This document shows, piece after piece, positions 8,453 through 16,013 of a stretch of DNA of 64,000 nucleotides (positions are counted from its first letter, which is position 1; every line of letters begins with the position of its first letter). Where the stretch lies: positions 2,451,501-2,515,500 of the forward strand of contig NZ_CP106735.1 of assembly GCF_025639805.1 (NCBI RefSeq), written 5' to 3'. The stretch is from Reichenbachiella carrageenanivorans (GTDB lineage: Bacteria > Bacteroidota > Bacteroidia > Cytophagales > Cyclobacteriaceae). The position numbers and the translations under genes are program-made. The notes beneath the pieces were generated by a model. That model saw nothing but the letters and a program-made list of their open reading frames with translations. It had not been told where the DNA came from and made no database searches.

Positions 8453-8956
8453 ATGCTTAAGAGAAATATTGCAGCATTAATCCTCACAATTGTGTCCCTA
8501 AGCCTGTTGTACCCTGGTCTTACTAAGCCCATTCTTCAGATTGTGATTTCAGCAGAATTGCCCATCATAGGCAAAACTACTTTCTATGAGCAAACGCAGA
8601 GTATTTTGCAAACGGTAGAGACCTTGTACAATACCAACAATAAGTTTGTGGCGATTCTTATTTTCCTTTTCAGTGTGGTGATTCCTTTTACCAAAGGGGT
8701 GATTATACTGTCTGTGTTGCTGGTTAAAAAATTCGCACTTAAGGCCAAGCTCTATCGCTTTGTATTCATCATAGGTAAGTGGTCTATGGCAGATGTGTTT
8801 GTGGTAGGTGTATTTATGGCTTTTCTTTCTACTCAGTCCAATGGTGCTATCGAGGCCGAGTTGCTAGAAGGTTTCAATTATTTTGCCTTTTACTGTTTGC
8901 TGTCTCTCTTGGGTGTTCAGTTAACGACCTTAGAGAAGCCCGTTACGATCCAATAA
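8453..8956 (+). CDS. Paraquat-inducible protein A (PqiA) family membrane protein
   Basis: 167-residue integral membrane protein with four hydrophobic helices (about 5-25, 62-90, 108-130 and 141-160). It resembles one PqiA module: YPGLTKPILQI near the first helix, VVIPFTKGVIILSVLLVKK, GKWSMADVFVVGVFMAFLS and a final helix. PqiA proteins work with MCE-type PqiB proteins in inter-membrane lipid transport in proteobacteria. No MCE gene is adjacent. The next gene starts on the base after its stop codon, which suggests a two-gene operon and a joint role at the envelope. The family call is good; lipid transport here is inference. Confidence 0.85.
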   Translation: MLKRNIAALILTIVSLSLLYPGLTKPILQIVISAELPIIGKTTFYEQTQSILQTVETLYNTNNKFVAILIFLFSVVIPFTKGVIILSVLLVKKFALKAKLYRFVFIIGKWSMADVFVVGVFMAFLSTQSNGAIEAELLEGFNYFAFYCLLSLLGVQLTTLEKPVTIQ

Positions 8957-9718
8957 ATGCTGAAAAAGCTAAAAATTCTTTTCCTATCCGTTCTTGCCAT
9001 TGGTTTATCTTCTTTTCTCCTATATGTATATATGGATGAGGTTTTGCCGAAAGGGGAGCAGGGCGAAGCAGCCGATAAACTAGCAGATCAAATGCTGTCT
9101 GCGATTGGTGATGAAGCTTGGCAGAGGACGGGGGCTATTAGCTGGGCATATGAAGACCGTACTTATGTATGGGATAAGAAAAGGCATTTCACGAAAGTGG
9201 TCTACGAAGGACGCGAAGTTTTGATTGATATCAATGACCGCGTGGGGTATGTGGTGGCAAACGGAGAAGAGCTTGCTGAAGCAGATCAAAAAGCCCTATG
9301 CGAAAAAGCCTGGCGCTACTGGTGCAATGATTCCTTTTGGCTCAATCCAATCAGTAAGATATTTGATTCGGGTACACAACGTAGATTGGTCAATTGGCAA
9401 GGAGAAGAAGCGCTTTTGGTGACTTATACATCTGGAGGAGCTACGCCGGGCGATTCTTATTTATGGCTTTTAGACGAAAATAACAGGCCCAAAAGTTGGA
9501 AAATGTGGGTGTCTATCATTCCTGTCGGTGGTTTGAAATTTAGTTGGGATAGCTGGGAAACTCTGGAGACGGGTGTGCAAATATCGACTCATCATTTCAA
9601 TCCGCTTCGTACCATTCGTATTCATGAGCCAGTGGCTGCATTTCATTTGAACCAATTGACAAATAGAGATATTTTCGCCCTCCTTTTATCGGATACCAGT
9701 CAGTTGGTGAATTATTAG
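8957..9718 (+). CDS. Conserved hypothetical exported protein, partner of PqiA-like gene
   Basis: 253 residues with an N-terminal signal anchor (LKILFLSVLAIGLSSFLLYVYM, about 4-25) and a soluble domain outside the cytoplasm. The soluble part has alternating beta-like segments with many Trp residues (ISWAYEDRTYVWDKKRHFTKV; REVLIDINDRVGYVVAN; EALLVTYTSGGATPGDSYLWLLDENNRPKSWKMWV). This pattern resembles LolA/LolB-type curved-sheet proteins that hold lipid tails, but no family motif proves it. The start abuts the pqiA-like stop codon exactly, so the two are translated as a pair. Function is unknown; a periplasmic lipid-handling partner is a reasonable guess. Confidence 0.6.
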   Translation: MLKKLKILFLSVLAIGLSSFLLYVYMDEVLPKGEQGEAADKLADQMLSAIGDEAWQRTGAISWAYEDRTYVWDKKRHFTKVVYEGREVLIDINDRVGYVVANGEELAEADQKALCEKAWRYWCNDSFWLNPISKIFDSGTQRRLVNWQGEEALLVTYTSGGATPGDSYLWLLDENNRPKSWKMWVSIIPVGGLKFSWDSWETLETGVQISTHHFNPLRTIRIHEPVAAFHLNQLTNRDIFALLLSDTSQLVNY

Positions 9719-9808
9719 TAGTTCATATATGGCAAATTTTCCTTTCGTGTCAAGGAACTATTTGATTCGATATGTTTTTGCTTGGGTGTTTATTGAATAT
9801 TTTCGAAT

Positions 9809-10876
9809 ATGAAATATATGATACTATCTGTAGCAATAGGACTCAGTGCTTTGTCGTATGCTCAGCCTAGTACAGCTGATGTCAATGCATTCCAGCAAGA
9901 TACCACATATATTGAAGCCTTTACTTCTCCACTTGACCTTACGACGAGGTTTTATAATTCAGTAAAGTACTCGCGGTATACCATTAGGGACAATAGGTAT
10001 GCTGGTCGCTTGCAGTATAGATCCAATGAAAATCTTATACTAGGATTAGGCGTAAGCTATAGGAAAGCCTCCTTGAACTTGGGACTCAATTTCCCATTTG
10101 TGAATAGCTGGGATCAAGAAAAGAAAGGCAAGACCAAGTACTTGGATGCCCAGATTCACTACTATTTAGATCATTATGTTTTTGATGCTTGGCTGAGTAC
10201 TTATAAGGGCTACTTTTTAGCCAACCCACACAGCCTAACTACACAGCCGTTGGATGACGATTCTTATCCCATTCGCCCACAAATAAGGAATACCAATTTA
10301 AGTTTTAGTTTGATGAGAATTTTGAATAGTAAGAAATTTTCGTTTCGCTCCACCTTTGCGCAAGACGAATGGCAAAAGAAGAGCGCAGGCTCCCTGTTGA
10401 TAGGTGCTGAGTATAATATGGTATTTAATAGCGCAGATAGTTCCTTTCTTCCTTCTAATATGAAAAATCCAGATTTTTTTAGTGGATATGATTTTAAAAA
10501 AAATGCTGTTTTTAATGTAGGGATAAACGGAGGCTATGGACATACTTTTGTGATCGCGCGTCATTTTTTTATCACGTTGATAGGGACGGTGTCTGTGGGA
10601 GGGGCATACACGATGATGACATCTGCGTCAGATAATCAAGATGATTTGGATGGGCTTTCTTGGAATGCCAATTATTCATCCAAAGTGGGTATGGGCTACA
10701 ATAGCAAGACCTTTTATATCGGTATAGCCACGGTGCAGGCATTTATGACCAATCACACGCCTGTTGATTTTGGTAAAATCACGTCAAACCCAGGAAATGT
10801 TAGAATAAATATAGTGAAGCGATTTGTACTGAATAAGCCAATTGATCTACCTATTCTCAATAAAATACTAGATTAA
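9809..10876 (+). CDS. DUF4421 family outer-membrane protein
   Basis: 355 residues with a signal peptide (MKYMILSVAIGLSALSYAQ). The mature part matches the Bacteroidota DUF4421 family: DTTYIEAFTSPLDLTTRFYNSVKYSRY near the N-terminus, then the RSNENLILGLGVSYRKASLNLGL and TKYLDAQIHYYLDHYVFDAWLSTYKGYF strands. It is predicted to be a small outer-membrane beta-barrel. No substrate or partner is known for the family. It is preceded by 90 bases of AT-rich sequence and followed by the IPExxxVDY gene after 59 bases. The family call is fair; the function is unknown. Confidence 0.72.
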   Translation: MKYMILSVAIGLSALSYAQPSTADVNAFQQDTTYIEAFTSPLDLTTRFYNSVKYSRYTIRDNRYAGRLQYRSNENLILGLGVSYRKASLNLGLNFPFVNSWDQEKKGKTKYLDAQIHYYLDHYVFDAWLSTYKGYFLANPHSLTTQPLDDDSYPIRPQIRNTNLSFSLMRILNSKKFSFRSTFAQDEWQKKSAGSLLIGAEYNMVFNSADSSFLPSNMKNPDFFSGYDFKKNAVFNVGINGGYGHTFVIARHFFITLIGTVSVGGAYTMMTSASDNQDDLDGLSWNANYSSKVGMGYNSKTFYIGIATVQAFMTNHTPVDFGKITSNPGNVRINIVKRFVLNKPIDLPILNKILD

Positions 10877-10935
10877 TATTAATAGTTGCAATGAAAGTTT
10901 GAATTCATTGGAAATGTTGTCAATTTTGAACTTCA

Positions 10936-11376
10936 ATGAGCCGATCAGTAAGAAAGCTAAAACTTAAAGCAGATTATAGCTATGATTTCCATCTGATTGG
11001 TATTATTTCTCAAGCCAAAGATTATACCGTTTCGTGGGCTATTAATAGAGCACTAAACATTGGTTTGAAGAAAGAGCCAGATCTTGAAGTAGATTTGAAA
11101 AACGCTGAAACACTCACTATTTCAAATTTCGTATTTGAGAATGATTTTCGGCGGTTTACTCTGATCACTAACAAGGTTGTGGTAGAAACTGCAATGACCC
11201 AAAAACTATTTGTTCCGTCTCTGGGAACTTTTGATTTTTTACTGAAAATAGAAGAGTTCGAAGAAACATCCGATTTGGAGATACTCTTTACCGCGTTGAG
11301 GAGGTCTGAAAAGATCGATTCGATCGTAAAGTTGGATGTGAATAAAATCAAGGAAAAAGAGAGTTTTTTATTCTAA
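10936..11376 (+). CDS. IPExxxVDY family protein
   Basis: 146-residue cytoplasmic protein of a Bacteroidota family usually found directly upstream of pyruvate kinase, as here (16 bases before the pyk ATG). It opens with RKLKLKADYSYDFHLIGI and carries DFRRFTLITNKV. The family signature IPExxxVDY is degenerate: the corresponding segment reads FVPSLGTFDFLLKIEEF. Function is unknown; the constant linkage to pyk suggests a regulatory or accessory role in lower glycolysis or simple co-expression. Confidence 0.75.
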   Translation: MSRSVRKLKLKADYSYDFHLIGIISQAKDYTVSWAINRALNIGLKKEPDLEVDLKNAETLTISNFVFENDFRRFTLITNKVVVETAMTQKLFVPSLGTFDFLLKIEEFEETSDLEILFTALRRSEKIDSIVKLDVNKIKEKESFLF

Positions 11377-11392
11377 ACAAACACACATATTG

Positions 11393-12814
11393 ATGCAATC
11401 GAAACGGGCGAAAATCATTGCCACATTGGGACCGGCAAGTGAGAAAAAAGAAGTTATGGTAAAATTGATTGAGGCTGGGGCAGATGTCTTTCGACTCAAT
11501 TTTTCACATGGCACACACGAAGATCATTTGCAGAGAATTGCAATGATCAATGAGATCAACGATGAATTAGGAACTAATGTAAGTATCCTACAGGATCTTC
11601 AAGGCCCAAAAATCCGAATCGGAAAGATGGAAAATGGAGAAGCCGAAATCCAGCCTGGGCAGCAATTGATCATTGGCACGGAGGATATCATGGGTACTAA
11701 CGAGAGAGTAAGTACCACCTACAAACCGCTAGCTACAGATGTAGTGCCAGGAGACCTGATCTTGGTAGACGATGGCAAAATCCAACTCAAAGTCGTGTCG
11801 TCTGACGGAAAAGAAGTAACTACTGAAGTTGTACACGGAGGCATGTTGAAATCTAGAAAAGGCATCAATTTGCCAAACACAGCTATTTCAGCACCTTCAT
11901 TGACCGAAAAAGATAGAGAAGATCTAGAGTTTGGTTTGGAGCATGACGTGCAATGGGTAGCACTTTCTTTTGTGAGAAATGCAAAAGACATTACAGAGCT
12001 CAGAGACATCATTAAAAGCAAGGGTAAAACGACTAAAATCATTGCTAAAATAGAGAAGCCAGAAGCCGTAGCAGAAATAGATGGAATCATCGAAGCTACT
12101 GATGCAATCATGGTAGCCAGAGGAGATCTCGGAGTGGAGGTTTTGATGGAAGATGTACCTATGATTCAGAAAAGAATCGTATCCAAGTGTAACAAGTTGG
12201 GTAAGCCAGTAATCATTGCGACTCAGATGCTAGAGAGTATGATCGAAAACCCACGACCTACACGAGCAGAAGCCAATGACGTAGCCAATTCTATCTTGGA
12301 TGGAGCAGATACAGTCATGCTTTCTGCAGAGTCTGCATCGGGTAGTTTTCCTGTAGAGTCCGTACAGGCAATGGCCAAGTGTATCATGTCTATTGAAGAT
12401 AGCTGTAGCGTAGTGTTCAATAAATTCTGGGAAGACAATCAGAGCGAAACAGCTAAAAACGATATGCTTGTAAAATCCGCCTGTCAGTTGAGTAAATCGG
12501 TAGGAGCAAAAGCAATCATCGGAATGACTAAATCAGGGTATACGGCTTTCAGTTTAGCTAAAAACAGACCAGAAGCAGGTATTTTCATATTCACTAGCGA
12601 TAGACAATTGCTTAAGACTATGAACTTGGTTTGGGGTGTGACAGGTTTTTATTACGAAGAGCAAAAGCCAATTGATGAGACTTTTGATGAAGTAGTAAAC
12701 ATACTCAAAGCGAAAGGTTTGATGGAATCAGGTGATGTGTATATCCACACTGCATCTATGCCATTGCACTGGCAAGCACATACCAATATGATGAAGCTGG
12801 ATGTGGTAAAATAA
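11393..12814 (+). CDS. pyk: Pyruvate kinase
   Basis: Transfers phosphate from phosphoenolpyruvate to ADP at the end of glycolysis. The ATG at 11393 (MQSKRAKIIATLGPASEKKE) is preferred over the in-frame TTG one codon earlier; 473 residues. TIM-barrel landmarks: FRLNFSHGTHEDH, ILQDLQGPKIRIG, the catalytic-lysine region KIIAKIEKPEAVAEIDGII, MVARGDLGVE and IIATQMLESMIENPRPTRAEANDVANSILDGADTVM's MLE and RAE segments. The B domain (about 70-170) and the C-terminal regulatory domain are complete. There is no C-terminal PEP-utiliser extension. It is co-transcribed with the IPExxxVDY gene. Confidence 0.97.
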   Translation: MQSKRAKIIATLGPASEKKEVMVKLIEAGADVFRLNFSHGTHEDHLQRIAMINEINDELGTNVSILQDLQGPKIRIGKMENGEAEIQPGQQLIIGTEDIMGTNERVSTTYKPLATDVVPGDLILVDDGKIQLKVVSSDGKEVTTEVVHGGMLKSRKGINLPNTAISAPSLTEKDREDLEFGLEHDVQWVALSFVRNAKDITELRDIIKSKGKTTKIIAKIEKPEAVAEIDGIIEATDAIMVARGDLGVEVLMEDVPMIQKRIVSKCNKLGKPVIIATQMLESMIENPRPTRAEANDVANSILDGADTVMLSAESASGSFPVESVQAMAKCIMSIEDSCSVVFNKFWEDNQSETAKNDMLVKSACQLSKSVGAKAIIGMTKSGYTAFSLAKNRPEAGIFIFTSDRQLLKTMNLVWGVTGFYYEEQKPIDETFDEVVNILKAKGLMESGDVYIHTASMPLHWQAHTNMMKLDVVK

Positions 12815-12896
12815 TTACCACATTCATAGATTGAGATACCCAAATTTTATAGTTTTAAGCCACATTTATTGATTTCCATTTTCAAATCAAACCGGC

Positions 12897-14717
12897 TTGT
12901 TACGACTATTAAAATTTGCCCTTCTTTATCCGTTATTTTCATTGCTTGCTATGCAAGCAATGGCACAGGATGAACAATCAGAATATCTAAAAGGCAAACA
13001 GTATTTTTCGGAAGAAAACTACGTGTTTGCCATGGATTATTTTAGACGTTTGGCTGGAGATGCCCAAAACCACGCCTTCAAAGAATACGCAGCATACTAC
13101 TATGCCCTGTCTGCTTATCGCAATGGCGATACCACCAATGCCAAGTCTATGTGGCTCCAGATGGATGCCAAAAATGCGAATTGGAAACAAATCAGAGAAG
13201 TACATTATTGGCTAGCTGATCTCTATTTCGGAGAGAAAAACTACACAAAGGGCGTCTTTTATGCCAAAAAATCTGGTTTGAAAGAATCCGAGGTTTTAAT
13301 GAAACAAATTTTGACCAAGGAGGATAGTCTTCCACTCTTGGAGCATGTGCATACTTTGTATCCAGACGATGAAATCATTGCACGTATCGTAGCGGATAGA
13401 GTCAATACGCAGCCCATGTCAGAGCGCGATTTTCAGTTGCTCAATGAATTGGTGAATGAATTTGATCTAAATAAAGCGATCTACGGTTTGCCAGAAATTG
13501 GTAAAAGCGAAATAAAATCTTCTTACAATATAGCCGTACTCTTGCCCTTCATGTTTGACGACTTGAGCTACACAGCAAAAGTAGAACGAAACAAGTTTGT
13601 GATGGAGCTCTATGAAGGGATGCTCATGGCTGTAGATACCCTCAATAGCAGTAGAACGTATCTGAATATTTTTCCTTACGATACCAAGCGAAATACAGAA
13701 ATCACAGAGGCTATATTTGATGAGGTAGAGATGAAATCTATGGATTTGATCGTAGGGCCATTGTTTCCAGGCCCTTCACGAGTAGCCAACGATTTCAGTT
13801 TTGAAAATCAGATCAATATGATCAACCCTTTGATATCCAATTCGAGCGCTATTCAAAACAATCCGTTTTCTTTTCTATTCAAAGCAGATACGGAGACACA
13901 AGCACTTTCGGCAGCTCAATTGGCAATTGATAGTGTTAAAAATAAGTATGCTATGATCTTTTATGAAAACAATGAAAGAGACTCTCTCAATGCTTACACC
14001 TACAGCCAGCGCATACAAGAAGCGGGATTTGAGGTATTGATCAATGCTGCCGTAACGGACACAACCGTCCGACAAGCTTATGACCTACTCACCGAAAAAT
14101 ACGAAGTGAGCTATACCCAAAAGGAACTGGACTCCATTTATACCTTGGCAGACGGGCGGTATATAAAAGAAAGAAAATCAGTAGTGGTCAAAGACAGTGT
14201 TGAGTATTACGAAGAGTTTTTTAGAATTGCGCCCGATAGTATCGGACATGTATATGTGGCTTCGTCGAAGGCCTTATTTGCATCTAATTTCATTAGCGCC
14301 TTAGCTATTCGTGCCGATAGTACACAGTTGATCGGTCGGGGCAATTGGAAAGACTTCCCTACGCTTACACTAGAAGAAATGGAACGTCTGGGTATTTATT
14401 TTGTAGATCCAGAATTTGTGGATTTCACCTCTTACCCATTCAAGGTATTCAGAAAGGAATACATGAAAATGTACAAAACAGAACCCTCATTCAACGCCAT
14501 AATAGGTTATGAAATGATGTATTACATGGGTACGATGTTGAAGAAATATGGGCATTATTTCCAGAAAGGAAATCCAGAGGTCGGGTTTATGAAAGGGCAA
14601 TTGCTGCAGGGTACAGAATACAATTTCCGCAATAGCAACCAGTATGTGCCTATCACGATATTATCTAATTCAGAACAAAAAGTAGTTAATCCAAAGCAAA
14701 ATGGACAAAACCAATAG
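12897..14717 (+). CDS. LpoA-like periplasmic protein: TPR plus type I periplasmic-binding fold
   Basis: 606 residues starting at TTG 12897. The next ATG would remove most of the signal peptide (LRLLKFALLYPLFSLLAMQAMAQ), so TTG is the likely start. Residues about 25-200 contain TPR-like helices (YLKGKQYFSEENYVFAMDYFRRLAG). Residues about 210-590 resemble a type I periplasmic binding protein (IAVLLPFMFDD; ELYEGMLMAVDTLN; LIVGPLFPGPSRVANDFSFENQINMINPL). The domain order matches LpoA, the outer-membrane activator of penicillin-binding protein 1A, though there is no lipobox cysteine. The last 17 bases overlap hemL, indicating translational coupling. The peptidoglycan role is inferred from architecture only. 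Confidence 0.7.
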   Translation: MLRLLKFALLYPLFSLLAMQAMAQDEQSEYLKGKQYFSEENYVFAMDYFRRLAGDAQNHAFKEYAAYYYALSAYRNGDTTNAKSMWLQMDAKNANWKQIREVHYWLADLYFGEKNYTKGVFYAKKSGLKESEVLMKQILTKEDSLPLLEHVHTLYPDDEIIARIVADRVNTQPMSERDFQLLNELVNEFDLNKAIYGLPEIGKSEIKSSYNIAVLLPFMFDDLSYTAKVERNKFVMELYEGMLMAVDTLNSSRTYLNIFPYDTKRNTEITEAIFDEVEMKSMDLIVGPLFPGPSRVANDFSFENQINMINPLISNSSAIQNNPFSFLFKADTETQALSAAQLAIDSVKNKYAMIFYENNERDSLNAYTYSQRIQEAGFEVLINAAVTDTTVRQAYDLLTEKYEVSYTQKELDSIYTLADGRYIKERKSVVVKDSVEYYEEFFRIAPDSIGHVYVASSKALFASNFISALAIRADSTQLIGRGNWKDFPTLTLEEMERLGIYFVDPEFVDFTSYPFKVFRKEYMKMYKTEPSFNAIIGYEMMYYMGTMLKKYGHYFQKGNPEVGFMKGQLLQGTEYNFRNSNQYVPITILSNSEQKVVNPKQNGQNQ

Positions 14718-15996
14718 TCTCAAGAGTTTTAAGCGAGCGCAAAGTCATATTCCGGGAGGGGTCAATTCACCCGTTCGGGCGTTCAAGGCAGTGGGAGGTG
14801 AGCCTATTTTTATGCAGTCGGCCAAGGGGGCCTATATGCACGACATAGATGGCAACAAATATATCGACTTGATCAATTCATGGGGACCTATGATATTGGG
14901 GCACGGCAAGGTGCAAATCGAGAGAGCTGTGATCGAAGCAGTAAAAAAATCTTTGTCTTTTGGAGCACCTACCAACGCCGAAATCGAAATGGCAGAGTTG
15001 ATCGCTCATATGATGCCCAGCATCGAAAAGGTACGCATGGTCAATTCAGGTACAGAGGCTACTATGTCGGCCATTCGTCTTGGAAGAGGATTTACCAAAA
15101 GAGACAAGATTATAAAATTTGAAGGGTGCTATCATGGTCATGGCGATTCGTTTTTGATTGCAGCAGGTAGTGGAGCAGCTACGATGGGTGAGCCAGATAG
15201 TCCAGGTGTAACCAAAGGTACAGCCAAAGACACCATCACCGTACCGTACAACGACCTAGAAAAAGTGCGTGAAGTAGTGATGGAAAACCCAGATCAAATC
15301 GCCGCCATCATCCTAGAGCCTATTGCAGGCAATATGGGATGTGTCCCGCCAGTCAGTGGTTATTTGCAAGGACTGAGGACGCTATGCGATGAGTATGGAG
15401 TGGTGTTGATCTTCGATGAAGTAATGACTGGGTTTCGAATATCTAAAGCAGGAGCACAGCAATATTATGGTGTGAAACCAGACTTAACCACTTTGGGGAA
15501 AATCATAGGTGGAGGCATGCCAGTAGGTGCATATGGTGGACGAGCCGATATCATGGATATGGTGTCTCCGAGTGGTCCCGTATATCAGGCAGGTACCCTT
15601 TCGGGTAATCCAGTGGCAATGGCAGCTGGTTTGGCGATGCTCAAGTATTTGAATGAAAATACAGAAATTTATACCCGATTAGAGACGATGACCGAATACA
15701 TCGTTCAAGGCATTAAACTCAATGTCCTGAAATTGGGATTGAAATACACGGTCAATTCAGTAGGCTCTATGTTTAGCCTGTTTTTTACCGATGAGAAAGT
15801 GATCGATTTCGAAGGAGCCAAGAAGTCTGATTTAAATATGTTTGGCAAGTACTTCAATGCCATGCTTAATAAGGGAATATACCTTGCACCTTCGCAGTAC
15901 GAGACTTTATTCGTGTCTTCGGCTATAGATGAGATCGAAGCAGATCTGATTATTCAGGCTAGCTATGATTCGTTGAAAGAAATCCACAAACGATGA
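14701..15996 (+). CDS. hemL: Glutamate-1-semialdehyde 2,1-aminomutase
   Basis: PLP enzyme converting glutamate-1-semialdehyde to 5-aminolevulinate in C5-pathway haem synthesis. 431 residues, the usual length. Visible motifs: HIPGGVNSPVRAFKAVGG (16-33), SGTEATMSAIRLGRG (116-130), GCYHGHGDSF (142-151), the aspartate region IFDEVMTGFR (237-246) and the PLP lysine Lys267 in TTLGKIIGGGMPVGAYGG. It overlaps the upstream LpoA-like gene by 17 bases and is followed by priA after 17 bases, so the three genes probably form one transcript despite unrelated functions. Confidence 0.96.
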   Translation: MDKTNSLKSFKRAQSHIPGGVNSPVRAFKAVGGEPIFMQSAKGAYMHDIDGNKYIDLINSWGPMILGHGKVQIERAVIEAVKKSLSFGAPTNAEIEMAELIAHMMPSIEKVRMVNSGTEATMSAIRLGRGFTKRDKIIKFEGCYHGHGDSFLIAAGSGAATMGEPDSPGVTKGTAKDTITVPYNDLEKVREVVMENPDQIAAIILEPIAGNMGCVPPVSGYLQGLRTLCDEYGVVLIFDEVMTGFRISKAGAQQYYGVKPDLTTLGKIIGGGMPVGAYGGRADIMDMVSPSGPVYQAGTLSGNPVAMAAGLAMLKYLNENTEIYTRLETMTEYIVQGIKLNVLKLGLKYTVNSVGSMFSLFFTDEKVIDFEGAKKSDLNMFGKYFNAMLNKGIYLAPSQYETLFVSSAIDEIEADLIIQASYDSLKEIHKR

Positions 15997-16013
15997 GGAA
16001 CATCAATCAGTAA

